From Pelargonium cotyledonis (taxonomy: Eukaryota > Streptophyta > Magnoliopsida > Geraniales > Geraniaceae), in assembly GCA_036897625.1 (NCBI GenBank), contig JAYMTA010000436.1, positions 1 to 28,861 of the forward strand: 28,861 nt of DNA. The letters are read 5' to 3'. The translations under genes and the position numbers were made by a program. Shown piece after piece: positions 10,752 through 20,639 of the stretch (its first letter is position 1; each line of letters opens with the position of its first letter). The notes beneath the pieces are model-generated. The model made no database searches. It was not told the origin of the DNA and saw only the letters and a list, made by a program, of their open reading frames with translations.

Positions 10752-12305
10752 AATTAAATACATAAGACAAATTTTCATTTATGCGTTGAAAAAATGGCCT
10801 TTCCCGCTTATATGCATGTGGACTAGGGTTTCAAAAGTGGTGTGGCTAGGAGAGTGAGCGGCTGCATAAGAAGCTTGAAGGAAAGCGGTCAACGGTGATC
10901 GGATAGGAGAGGGGCAACAGCCGCATCGTGAAGGAGAAGCGGTCGGTGGTGATATGATAGAAGAAGGGCGGCGGTGCTTTGGACAAGAAGGTAGATTCGA
11001 GGCAGCATGAGATTAGATCGGTGGACGTATAGGAGTATGGAGACTGATTTGGAGGTAGGTTATCAGATGATGAACATTGAGGGTGAGGAGAATGGTGGTG
11101 GATGTGGCGGTTGAGTCGGAGGGAGCAGGGGAGAGTCAAAAATGGAGGGTGGTGGGACGTTTTCTCACTCCGACGGTGGTCAACTTCGATGCTATGAGAC
11201 ATCATATAGCATCAGTTTGGAAACCGGCGATTCGGATGAGCGTGATGAAGGTCGTGGATGATCGTTTGGCGAAGTTGGAGCAATGCTTCATTTTTGAGTT
11301 CTATCATAAGGCTGATGTGAAGAGAGTGGTGGAGGGGGGCCCGAGGACCTTCAACCATAGTGTTCTTATATGTAGGTTGCTGAAGATCGATGATATTTCG
11401 GCTAGGGTGGAGCTGCATGATCTACGGCTGTGGGTACAACTCCACAACATACCAGAGGGTTTTCAGACTGAGAGAATATGCAAGGGCGTTGGAGATTACA
11501 TAGGTACGTTCATTGAGATGGATCCTAATAAATTCACTCGGAACAAATCATCATATCTGAGGATTAAGGTTTTTGTGGATGTTCGTCTCCCCATTAAACG
11601 CCGATGGCGGGTTAGGGCAGTGGGGGGTTCGTGGTCTTGGCTCCTGTTTAAATATGAACGACTTCCAAATTTCTGTTTTTACTATGGAATAATGGGTCAT
11701 AGTGACCAAGTGTGTAAGAAGAGATTGAAAAATCCTAATGCGGGCCCAGAAAAGGCATATGGTATCTGGTTAAGGGCGGCGGCGGAGAAGGAATAATACT
11801 AAGGTGGGGGCTAGATGGCTGAGGGACTCTGATGACCCATAAGAGGGGGTTGTTCCCATGGAGGTCATCCAACCGACCTCGATAGAATAAGTCGTGGCGT
11901 TGGAGGAAATGGATGGATCTTCATTCATTGAAGGGAAACAGCGCCAGACTCTAGAGGGAGAGGGCAGGCCTGTAGGAGGGAAGGTGGATTGGGTAGAGAC
12001 ATCTCCTCCTGAAGCGTGATTCGTCCAAGTGACAGGTTACCCAGGATCTTTGGGGATCCAGGTCTAGAATACTAGCAACTTCGAGTCTCGCGTTAAAACT
12101 TTAATGCCTTGTCTGGTATTGGGTTTATTTTTTCACTTTCAGTATTGAGATCAGAATCAATGATGTAGAAGCCGATTGTATTGGTTCTCTAGATCTGTGT
12201 CTGGTTCCTTGAAGTTATGTAGTGCTACCTTGCAACTTCTTTCGATTTAATAGTAATAATATTCATATTATTTACCTCAAAAGAATTAGATAAATAAGAC
12301 TAATT
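10752..12305 (+). mobile_element. Truncated L1-type LINE remnant (ORF1 only) with candidate target-site duplication
   Basis: The body is 10774-12283. It carries a DUF4283/zinc-knuckle ORF1 remnant, then a non-coding tail ending in a TAATAATATTCATATTATTT-like stretch and a short A run, as plant LINE 3' ends do. Imperfect 22-bp direct repeats flank it: 10752-10773 and 12284-12305, 19 of 22 identical, sharing ATAAGAC. No endonuclease or reverse transcriptase is present, so the copy is internally deleted or is an ORF1-only derivative. Confidence 0.6.
11077..11796 (+). pseudogene. DUF4283 / CCHC zinc-knuckle protein of a LINE (ORF1-like)
   Basis: An uninterrupted frame of 239 codons. DUF4283 spans about residues 22-170 (WRVVGRFL, FEFYHKADVKRVVEGGP, LHDLRLWVQLHNIPEGF, YIGTFIEMD). 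A zf-CCHC_4 knuckle follows at residues 200-213, but the second Cys is Tyr (C200, Y203, H208, C213), so metal binding is probably lost. It ends with the AYGIWLRA motif typical after this knuckle. In plants such proteins are the nucleic-acid-binding ORF1 of L1-type LINEs, or orphan copies of it. The start codon is unsure. A DUF4283 identity is firm; whether it is expressed is unknown. Confidence 0.8.
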
Positions 12306-12320
12306 GCCACTATACTCTCA

Positions 12321-13207
12321 ATATCACATGACAAAAATATTTATTTTTTTTAGAACTAAAAAATTTCGTAAGGGGTTTCTAGGGTTTTGACAAGCGGTCT
12401 CTCTCGTCTCGTGCGAGTTCTTGTCTATTGTCAAGCAGATTTAGGATTTTCGTCATCTGGTTTTCTACGTGATTTCACGTTCGGTCTCAGATTTTTGTGC
12501 ATAAGGTTTCGCTAATGGCTTGAAAGGCGAGAAACAAATGGCTATCAAATAAGGTAGCTTCAACAGGATCTGCAATTATTCATATACTTCTATCAATGAA
12601 GAGTGGTGGGAGATGGTAGTAACGAGTAGAGGAAATGGTGGCCGTATTGGGGTCTCGGTCCACTCAGGTGGGACGAATGCGGGCTGGACACGAGAGGGCG
12701 TTTGAAAATTAACATTGACGCATCTACCTTTGTCGACTCTGGTAGATTTGGTTCGGATTGGGTAGTGAGGGATTGCTCTGGTACTGTTCGAGGAGGAGGT
12801 CAGAAGGTGTGGGTAGGACTTATTGAAGCTCGTATGGTCGAAGCTCTTGCGATTCGAGAAACAATTAAATGAGTTTGGGATAGAGGTTGGTTGGATGTTA
12901 TGTTTGATTCCGACGCGCGTGATGTGGTTTTTACAATCCAGACTAGAAGGGAGGGTGACACCAATGCCTTTGGTCTGATTATAAGGGATATCATCAATTT
13001 ATCTTTTGATTTTACCTCGGTTAGTTTTAATTTTATTCCACGGTCTGCGAACCGAGTTGCTGATGCTTTAGCTAGGTACTTGGAACTTTCGCTATATTTA
13101 TTTGCCTTGGAGGGACAGTCTGGTCCGGTATCATTGATGCTTTACTGTTTTCTGATTTGAATTAATAAATTGATATATGTTGCCCTTAAAAAAAATATCA
13201 TATGACA
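12321..13207 (+). mobile_element. Second LINE-derived insertion (leader plus RNase H only) with 13-bp TSD
   Basis: Flanked by ATATCACATGACA at 12321-12333 and ATATCATATGACA at 13195-13207 (12 of 13 identical). The body is 12334-13194 and ends in an eight-to-nine-base A run just before the right copy, as expected after target-primed reverse transcription. It starts with a C/T- and G-rich leader (GGGGTTTCTAGGG region, 12371-12530) and ends with an RNase H-like domain. Endonuclease and RT are missing, so it looks like an internally deleted LINE derivative. Confidence 0.7.
12702..13160 (+). pseudogene. Plant RNase H-like domain (RVT_3 type) of a LINE, with one internal stop
   Basis: Frame 12702-13160 reads KINIDAS, then RDCSGTVRGG, VEALAIRE, VMFDSDARDVV, FNFIPRSANRVADALAR. 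This is the RVT_3 RNase H-like domain found at the C-terminus of plant LINE polyproteins and in many orphan copies. All four acidic positions of the RNase H site can be matched (INID, EALAIRE, FDSD, VADALAR). An in-frame TGA at 12870-12872 falls where the family has Trp, so the copy is broken by one substitution. The conserved core upstream (RT) is absent. Confidence 0.8.
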
Positions 13208-14077
13208 TATTCCTATCCTATTTTGATTGGACCAAACAAATCAAAGGGCATGAGGACTTAATTTTGGGATTTTAATAGCTACCAAGCCAAAATTAAGTTA
13301 ATGTGTAACATTTTCTTCGAGATCCACAATTTAAATAGATTTTATGAAATGTTCATGCATATTGGAAAAACAATTGAAGGATATATTATTATGAAATTTG
13401 TAGAATTAAAACATTTTCAAACCAATAAGTTTAATATAATGAAACATAATCACATGAAAAAGAATAATAAAAATTGGAATACATTCGAACCCATTAAAGG
13501 GTCAAAGTTGACTATGGTTTTTTTATAATATAAGAATCAATTCTAAATGTAAAATAAATATATTTTAGTCAAAAAAACTGTTTTTCAAAATCTATAATAA
13601 CAAATTTTTCAATTTAAAATTTTAATATCAAACATTAAATCCCAGTGGTTGGAATTTTTTAAATATTTTAAATACCATATTTGACTTTTATTTTTTATTT
13701 TATGGAAGTGGTCAGAAATGATGCTTTCCAACTTCCAAGAAAATAATTTTCTTTCTAAATTTTTGGGTTATTTCTTTGACTGTCTCAAAACGATGTAGTA
13801 TTGGTTTGTGGGGGGATAGAGTAAAGTGACGTTTTTGTCCCTTAGTAGTTGGTTAATATAACACGTGTATACTACTCTGCAACTTCATCGTGTGTGAACA
13901 CGTCAGGTCGATGATAACGAGAACAGCCCAATTTTAGATATTTGTGTGCGAAAGTACAAAATTACCCCTCTATGACTCCAAAAAATGCAGTTTCAGGTTA
14001 TTTGGTAACTTTCATTTTGGAGGATTGGATAAAATTGGAATGAGACATTTTTTGCTTCTTCATTTATGGCAAAGATT
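13208..14077. other. Spacer without recognisable genes
   Basis: AT-rich sequence with no coding similarity that I can recognise. Confidence 0.55.
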
Positions 14078-14326
14078 AGGGCCTTGTTTGGTAAGTCTAC
14101 TCAACGTGTATAGAGGTAAAATGTCTATAGAGATAGCTGGAAGAAGTTTTCATTATCTATAGAGAATATGAGGTTTGTTTGGTAAAAAAATGTCTGGAAG
14201 GAATTTGAGAAAAAAAATTATTGTTTGGTAAAAATTGTCTAAAAGAAGGTGTGTTATGTTAAAATGACCACATTGCCCTTAATATAATAAAAGAAAAAAT
14301 ATTTATAATTGAAAAGGGACTCTTGA

Positions 14327-14575
14327 AGGTAAACCGACATGAATATGTGGGCTTACCATCTGATCGGTATACCTCAGATTCAAAAGGGTCCACCAATCAG
14401 ACGTAAGTAACAAACGTAGAGGTAAACTGACATGAACATGTGGGCTTACCGTCTGACCAGTATACCTTACATTTTAAAGGGTCCACCACACAAACACAAG
14501 AAACAGAGGTAAACCATGGGTTTACCATCTGATGGTGTATCTCACATTTTACATGGTCCACCACTTAGATACATA
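14327..14575 (+). repeat. Three-copy tandem repeat of about 95 bp inside the MITE-like element
   Basis: Copies begin at 14327, 14420 and 14517, each opening with AGGTAAAC and containing GTGGGCTTACC or GGGTTTACC, then a CATCTGA/CGTCTGA box and a GGTCCACCA box. The third copy is shortened near its start, so its GGTAAACC and GGTTTACC become an 8-bp perfect inverted repeat with a 3-base loop (14518-14536). Confidence 0.8.
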
Positions 14576-14731
14576 ACTGTAATATAATAAATAGTGAGGT
14601 ATACCTACGTTTGTGTAATGTATACCATACAATGTTCCTAAACCATCTTTGTGAAAATTTTAAACAATTAACAGAGAGAAGACCAATGAGATATGGTTGA
14701 CAAATGCATTGAAGACCAACAATTCAACAAT

Positions 14732-14735
<4 letters not shown>

Positions 14736-14782
<47 letters not shown>

Positions 14783-14799
14783 AAGAAAGAGAGAGAGAA
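14736..14799. repeat. GA/GAAA microsatellite
   Basis: About twenty GA units, then three GAAA units, then more GA. It lies inside the MITE-like element, so copies of the family may differ in length here. Confidence 0.9.
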
Positions 14800-14840
14800 A
14801 ACATTGAGAGATGGTTGAGAAGTTAGAGCAATTTGGGAAG

Positions 14841-14931
14841 AAAATGTCATATAGACATTTTCACTGTTCCCACAGGAGCAACCCAGTTCCTGTGGGACTA
14901 GTGATAGTTTTTGCTAATGTCTATAGACATT
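14841..14931. repeat. Paired palindromes in the MITE-like element
   Basis: At 14841-14861 AAAATGTC and GACATTTT form a perfect 8-bp stem around ATATA. At 14916-14931 AATGTCTATAGACATT is a perfect 16-bp palindrome. Both share the ATGTC core found in the subterminal boxes, so they may be binding sites for the mobilising transposase. Confidence 0.65.
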
Positions 14932-15024
14932 GTTGCCAAAGTAAAGATACCAAACATAAAAATCTCAAAAAAATGTCTATATACATTTCAAATAGAGTTT
15001 GAGTAGAGTTACCAAACAAGCCCT

Positions 15025-15559
15025 AGATGTGAATAGTGGATATGGGAGTCATGGGACTCTTATTTAAAAAATGAATAAATAAAAACAATAAAAAACAGAA
15101 AAAAAAAAACCAACATATATGTGTGTGTGGCGAGGTAGCATTAGAGGTTGACACCTCATCAAACTTAAGAATTTGTAACATTTTCATGTAAAGTCTTTTC
15201 ACTTTCGGATAGTTACATAAAAATCATCTATTAGTTAATAACAATATCTATTAGCATTCATAGTGACAATCACTATTAACATTTACAAATGTAACATTCC
15301 TGAGTTAATGACATCAATGATACCTAAAGTTTGCGCTGGAACTCAATTTAGTATCCAACTATACTTAGTACCCATACTTCGATTTTCAATCCAATTTAGT
15401 ACTCACCGTTAATTGATTCGTTAAGTAGTCGACGTGGCAGTTATATATTTGCTTGCGACCGAAAAATTCAATACTTGAAACATACTAATATGGGATCTCG
15501 TGTAAACAATTTCCTATTTTGCCTTCATGCATAAAGAATTCCAAACGTTGAATCATTTC
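15025..15559. other. Spacer with a possible dispersed repeat
   Basis: No coding sequence. The part 15310-15480 (TTTAGTATCCAACT, TTTAGTACTCACCG and a GACGTGGCAG box) has the look of a dispersed non-coding repeat that I have seen in eudicot genomes, but I can show no second copy in this window. Confidence 0.35.
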
Positions 15560-15995
15560 CGGATCATGGCATAAGACTCCCAACCCCCTTAAAGTTCATC
15601 GGGTCTGCCTCCAGATACTGCCCTACTGCATTCCCCAAGTCCATGCAGAGTCTATCAGATGTGTACCCTAACATGATCCCTCTCGCTTGGATCCAGATAT
15701 CAAGCGTATGAATCTCGATGATGTATGGATCATCCCTTGGCTTAAGCCGCTCCAAAAGAAGCGACTTCCCTGTGTATGCCTAGGGCCCATGACTCTCCAC
15801 CTTCATCGCATCATCCTTATCATAAAACTCAAACGAATATCGCGCCTGTTGATATAGTCCAGATGAAGGATCATACATTTCCTTCATCGTTGACCCTTTC
15901 TTAGGCCTTCATATTCATGCCAACATTTGTTGCATGTTGGCAAAGTTGATAGGCGCCTCCGGCAGGAACCTTCCAACAAAACTAAAAACCTCATC
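15560..15995 (-). pseudogene. Broken DUF4283 protein of a second LINE family, minus strand
   Basis: The minus frame reads FVGRFLPEAPINFANMQQ, then RPKKGSTMKEMYDP, YSFEFYDKDDAMKVESHGP, LLLERLKP, and IHTLDIWIQARGIMLGYTSDRLCMDLGNAVGQYLEADP. This is a DUF4283 domain. Two TGA codons follow MLA near 15930-15940, and a TAG interrupts HGP..AYTGK near 15780, mostly at positions where Trp is expected. Similarity ends at about 15560, before any zinc knuckle. A C-rich leader lies to the right (to about 16370). It is distinct in sequence from the plus-strand DUF4283 at 11077, so two LINE families contributed. Confidence 0.75.
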
Positions 15996-16375
15996 CGTGT
16001 CCTTAGCAATTGGAGCCTCACCGTGTCGTATCTAATGACGACCAGGTCATCAACCACAACCAACGCTCCCACCCCCTAACCATCTCCTCCACCGGATCCT
16101 TTCCCTACCCTAGATTCGCCCCCCGCGTCTGCTACCCTTGACCGGCGCCCCCTCCGCCATTTCCTACTCCATGTTCATGAGTGATCGACGTCATCCCCCA
16201 GTACAGAAACGACTAAACCATACTATACCTCTAGGATGCCTCCCCTCAATGATGATTTGGCTACTACTTATCCACTGCCACTCCTCCCCAGCCGCTCTTA
16301 TAGATGTTGCCGTAAGAGTCAACGTCACTCCTAAAAACCCTAATATCACCCAAAATCCTAGATTTTTACTCTGAA
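15996..16375 (-). other. Probable leader of the broken LINE
   Basis: GC-richer than the surroundings and adjacent to the DUF4283 start on the minus strand. It resembles the 5' leader and N-terminal low-complexity part of plant LINEs. No clean reading frame; the boundary at 16375 is taken from the sharp drop in GC. Confidence 0.4.
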
Positions 16376-17580
16376 CTAGAATATATATATTTATAGTTAG
16401 GTGAAAAAAAATTAATTTAATTTTTTGTGTTTAAACTCAATTTGAAATATGAATTTTTAATTTAAATTATACCAGCAAGGACTATTTTCTAAATTAAAAC
16501 ATTATTAGTTTAACTTAATCTGAAAAAATGAGAAAATAATTCTCAATAAAACATATTCATTATTCATTACTTTATAAAATAATTCATTATTTCATCGAAA
16601 AAAATAATTCATTAGTTTTTACATATATACATTTGAATATGAGCTCAAGTAAAAGATTTGAGGTTTGTTTAGCGTAAGATTTGGGCCAATAATAAACATT
16701 TTATACGATATTGTGGGCTTTTTGGGCTTCTTAATAGAAAGAACACTTGAACTATTTTTTTATATATATAAAAATAGTGAAAAAAGAAATATTGTAGTGA
16801 ATGCGGATCGAAAACGTGATCTTCACCTTTTGCTCAACCATCGACACCCACCTACCTTTCTACACAAGACATATTCACAACTGTCCGACGTTTCTCTGAC
16901 TCAAAAATGGCATGGGCCTCGAACTAGCCCCTTCACGTGATGGTCGAGATGACCAAAGTGTAATCCTCCGTGCTTGTCATAATGCTATTCATTCTCGTAT
17001 GAGATTTTTCGCGGCTTTGTTGAATAAAATTGCTCCAAAATACGAACATAAATTTTGAAACTAATCGGTTTTTCAACATGACAAAAACTCATTAATTTAA
17101 AGAGGGTGTGATATTTCATTTTTATTATCGATTACACACTAAATTATATATTTTACTTTGCCCAAACTCACAAAATGTTCGTAATGATACTTAAAAGCAT
17201 ATGAATCAAATTTATGTGAGCAAAGCTTTAGAAGTAATGACCTTTAATTAAGGAATTAGAACAAGAGTCTCTATCTATTACCTCCATTGATGTGATTTTA
17301 TAACCAAAGCCTTTAGATGGTTCTAATTATATGAAGGTTACTAGGTAAACATCACAATATGTTAGTATTAATATTATAAATGCAAATGTTATGCACTACT
17401 TAAAATGTTTAAACATGTATTAACTTACAGTTATATATGAAGTTATTCGTCCTTACAATTATTGTCAAAATAAACATAATTATTTGATCAATATATTGAT
17501 ATATAACATTCATTTGTAGGTTTACTACAACAAAAATATTCTCAACAACATTGTTTGGTTCCATTAATGAACTAAATCAA
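16376..17580. other. AT-rich spacer without recognisable genes
   Basis: No domain or gene model could be supported. Short open frames such as that at 16665-16940 show no recognisable family and lack good context. Confidence 0.55.
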
Positions 17581-17589
17581 TTCTAAAAA

Positions 17590-17701
17590 GAAAAAATTAC
17601 ACATATTTATTATGTACTATACACCTTTTACATGTGCTTTATCTCTATTTTAGTTTGTTACTATTAACTATCATGTATTACGTCACATAACTATCCGTCC
17701 A
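17590..17701 (+). repeat. Left terminal inverted repeat of the MULE-like element
   Basis: Pairs with 18807-18914 on the opposite strand. Shared blocks include GAAAAAATTACAC, ATGTACTATA, TTTTAGTTTGTTAC and ACTATCCGTCCA. A four-base gap and scattered substitutions separate them. Confidence 0.85.
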
Positions 17702-18382
17702 TTATTTCTTCTATTTCTCCGTCCAATGTGGTAAAATGACCAAAATACCCTCTAATTAAATAAAAACACTACATCCAAACAAGTCCTTATGATTTTAAAT
17801 AAAAAAATTAAAAAGAAAGAATAAAGAAACAGAAGCGAGATCGGAGCTCGACGGGCCTCTTCTTCATCGTCGGGGATCTGATGGCCAGCTCCGGAATCAT
17901 CGTGACCAGATCAAAGCTCGGAGGCTGGAGTTCACTGCTTCAGGGGCACCATGGCCGGACTCCTCCTGCAACAACAAGGAGAGGAGATGCGACATCAACG
18001 GTGGGCTTGTTGTCATCTCTGGTGCGGTGGTCTTGCTGTTAAGCAAGAACTAGTAGGCGTACCAGACGGCGGTGGAGACGGCCATGAGCTTTGTCCCCGT
18101 CTTCGGCGTCCACGAGATCCGGTGATAGGGACACCACTCACGACCATGGCCAGATCTGCACAGCCATGGCCAGATTTGGTCTGCTCTTCGCGGCTGCGAT
18201 CTCCGCGAGGCATGGACGTGGTTGCGATCTACGTCGAGGCAGGAACTTGGAGCTGTCAAGGCAAGAACTCGAAGTCGCAGAGAAGAGGAGCGCGGTCCCA
18301 GCAACGACGATGACGAGGCGACGACGGCAAGCTCCAGATCCAGCAATTTTGGATCCAGCGATGAAGAGCTCCGAAATTTTTT

Positions 18383-18441
18383 GGTTCATTTTTGGTTCAA
18401 TATTGGGTTCAATTTTGGTTCAATACAGGGTTCAATTTTGA
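18383..18441 (+). repeat. Five short GGTTCAATTTT-like repeats
   Basis: Units begin at 18383, 18394, 18406, 18418 and 18431, spaced 11-13 bases, all starting GGTTCA. They mark the junction of the GC-rich cargo with the AT-rich right arm of the MULE-like element. Confidence 0.75.
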
Positions 18442-18806
18442 CTGATTTTAGATTTTTTTTTTTTAATTTGAGATTTTCAAGGTTATTTGTAATGGATTGA
18501 TAAAATGTAAAGATTTGTATTTGTATAATTTGTTAATAACATAAATCAAACCCAAATTTTGGTAAAAAACTAATGTTTGGTATTTTTTATAAAAAAAATC
18601 ATTTCGGAAACACTTGAAGATTCCGGCGAAAAAATTCAGATTCTGGCGAAACTATAAATTTTCCGGTAAGGCATGATAAACATGTTCTTGATAAAGAAGA
18701 ATGGTAGTATAATGAAGGGTAATTTCGGATTTTCAGAAAAATATTGGTCATGTGCTGGGCACATGACTAGATTTTTGGAATATTCCGTTAACTTTAACAA
18801 AAAATT

Positions 18807-18914
18807 TGGACGGATAGTTTTGTGACATACTACATGGTGATTAATGGTAACAAACTAAAATTGAGGGAAACCACGTGTAAAATGTTTATAGTACATGACA
18901 GGTGTAATTTTTTC
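18807..18914 (-). repeat. Right terminal inverted repeat of the MULE-like element
   Basis: Reverse complement of the left repeat. Just inside it, at 18747-18767, GTCATGTGC and GCACATGAC form a perfect 9-bp stem with a 3-base loop, not matched at the left end. Confidence 0.85.
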
Positions 18915-18923
18915 TTTTAAAAA

Positions 18924-20450
18924 TTATTAGAGATTGCGAAAACATGCGTAATAAGTCAAAATTAAGGAAATTTTGATAAAATTATCTATCACTTTTGAGC
19001 TACATTTCTAAGTTTGGTTTGGTCCTAAAATTAGTTTGTCATCACATTGGTTGCCTATATTCGAATTTCAGTGTCACAAAAATGCACTATATCGATGTGC
19101 AAAGTGTGTTATCGAAATTGTCAGGAAGATAATAATCTCGAAATGAATGCAATCTATCTTAAGAATACCTCCATCGTCCCGAACTCACTCTCACGCTCTC
19201 TTGCGCACACATACACACAAACACCCGAAAGTCAATCCAACACCCATGAAAGTTCTCTACAAGGGATTACATAGGACTCACCAAGATTATTCAAAGTAAA
19301 ATCTCAAGGTGAATTCAAGACACCTAAGAGGATTTGCGAAACTTTCAAGGAAGCTTCCAAAACAACTCCAAGAATGTTTTTTCATTACTCTCCATGACTC
19401 TCAAGAAACTCGCGCACTAAAACTCTAAAGTGATTCTTAATTCATCGGGTATCATTCGTTTGACCATTCTCAACATGTGATCCCATTTTACACTTGAGAC
19501 ACCGTAGTGGACCCCACTCAAAACCTCACACTCAGAACATACTCACGAAAAACTTCTAGACAATAATAACTCTTACGTTGTTGCCTCTCATCTTAGTCCA
19601 TGTATCCACTTGCAAGCCCGAATTATCCCGTACAAGTCTGAGTGCATTTGATCTGCATGCGAGAAAGAGCATTAAACAATCTCACATCAAATGTAAATTA
19701 CATATGCAAATTTGCACATAAGAGAGCGTTAAAGAATTTAATATTAAAATAATGTTAATTGAATCACCGTATAAAATATTAGTTGTGTCATTCACTTTTA
19801 AGTGTTTAACCATCTTTTGACCAAAAATATATTGTAATTATCTTTTATCAATTCCATTAGCATAACATTAAAAACAAATTTAATTAATAAACTACACTAA
19901 ATTAGTTAAGTAATGTAACTTATGTTAATACAAAGAGCATTAAAATTTAATAATTTTCTTAGAAAGCAAAACATACTTTAGGTACAATTGGTAGCTTAAT
20001 CACACTTTTACAGCAACTCTCATAGACAAGACTCATCAACTACTCAACAAATCATGTCCACAGATCACCGGACCCCACAATCATCCCACCGATCAACGGC
20101 CACAAATTCGGCACCACAGTAAAAAAAACAGAGCGCGAAGCAGCAGATAACCGAAAGCAGAGCACACAAAAAACAGAGACGAAAATGTGGAGTTTGTTCT
20201 GTAGTTGACGTCTTCAGTGGGAGAAGAAGAAAGAGAGAGCAACAGAAACGCCCAAATGGTAGAGAGAGAGTTTTTTAAAAAAAAAAAATTAAACACAAAC
20301 ACAGTTCACAACACGTACTCTGTTTTCGAACAAACATCAACAAAAACATAGGAGAGTTACTCAAATTAATTAATAAAACAATTACAAATTCTCTTTCTCC
20401 CAGAAATTCTTGAATTTTTTTATTCTTATTTTCTCTCTCTCCTCCATCAA
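18924..20450. other. Spacer and putative promoter region of the GlcAT14 gene
   Basis: No coding sequence recognised. The stretch 20030-20450 is the likely promoter of the gene downstream, judged only by position; no TATA box could be fixed. Confidence 0.45.
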
Positions 20451-20468
20451 CGTGCACAAAAGCTCCTT

Positions 20469-20491
20469 TCTCTCTCTCTCTCTCTCTCTCT
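20469..20491 (+). repeat. CT microsatellite in the GlcAT14 leader
   Basis: About eleven TC units on the coding strand, typical of plant 5' UTRs near the cap site. The transcribed leader probably starts close to here. Confidence 0.75.
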
Positions 20492-20639
20492 GCATCTCTC
20501 CAGGTTCTGCTCCAGCTCTGTTTTGCTTTTGTTTTGATGTGTTGTGTTTATTTTTGTGTTCATTATTGTGTGTTTTTATCATCTGGGTTCTTCTTGGATT
20601 TCATTTTTATGCTTTGCTCTCCATGCACGTTATGTAAAA

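Larger units (their letters stand above)
14078..15024. mobile_element. Non-autonomous DNA transposon (MITE-like), 947 bp
   Basis: The ends form a terminal inverted repeat of about 28 bp: AGGGCCTTGTTTGGTAAG at 14078 against AGGGCTTGTTTGGTAACT read from 15024 inward, with one gap and one mismatch before divergence. Subterminal motifs recur: TTGTTTGGTAA at 14084, 14175 and 14221, and AATGTCTATA-type boxes at both ends in both orientations. There is no transposase. The target duplication is unclear (AGAT or GAT flanks), so I cannot choose between hAT and PIF/Harbinger. The interior holds a three-copy repeat and a GA tract. Confidence 0.8.
17590..18914. mobile_element. MULE-like non-autonomous element with long TIRs and GC-rich cargo, 1325 bp
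   Basis: Terminal inverted repeats of about 110 bp: 17590-17701 against 18914-18807. Both start GAAAAAATTACAC and end ACTATCCGTCCA, with an estimated 80% identity by eye. Nine-base flanking repeats TTCTAAAAA (17581-17589) and TTTTAAAAA (18915-18923) differ at one base. Long TIRs with 9-bp duplications are the mark of Mutator-like elements. No MURA transposase is present. The central 17830-18360 is GC-rich and unlike the AT-rich flanks, as in Pack-MULEs that carry host gene pieces, but I do not recognise the source gene. Confidence 0.75.

Noticed and set aside
10846-11205. 119-codon minus-strand frame (Ser/His/Pro-rich)
   Set aside because: It overlaps the DUF4283 ORF and leader on the opposite strand and is a compositional shadow.
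14668-14850. Minus-strand frame with a long Ser-Leu repeat
   Set aside because: It is the translation of the GA microsatellite.
14078-15024. CRISPR-like reading of the regularly spaced repeats
   Set aside because: The host is a plant, the repeats are long and diverged, and they lie inside a transposon with inverted ends.
18013-18389. Several overlapping open frames on both strands in the MULE cargo as separate genes
   Set aside because: GC-rich sequence keeps many frames open; none shows a recognisable domain, so no single frame can be chosen as coding.
20093-20582. Minus-strand frames upstream of GlcAT14
   Set aside because: Low-complexity translations of promoter and CT-tract sequence, with no family resemblance.
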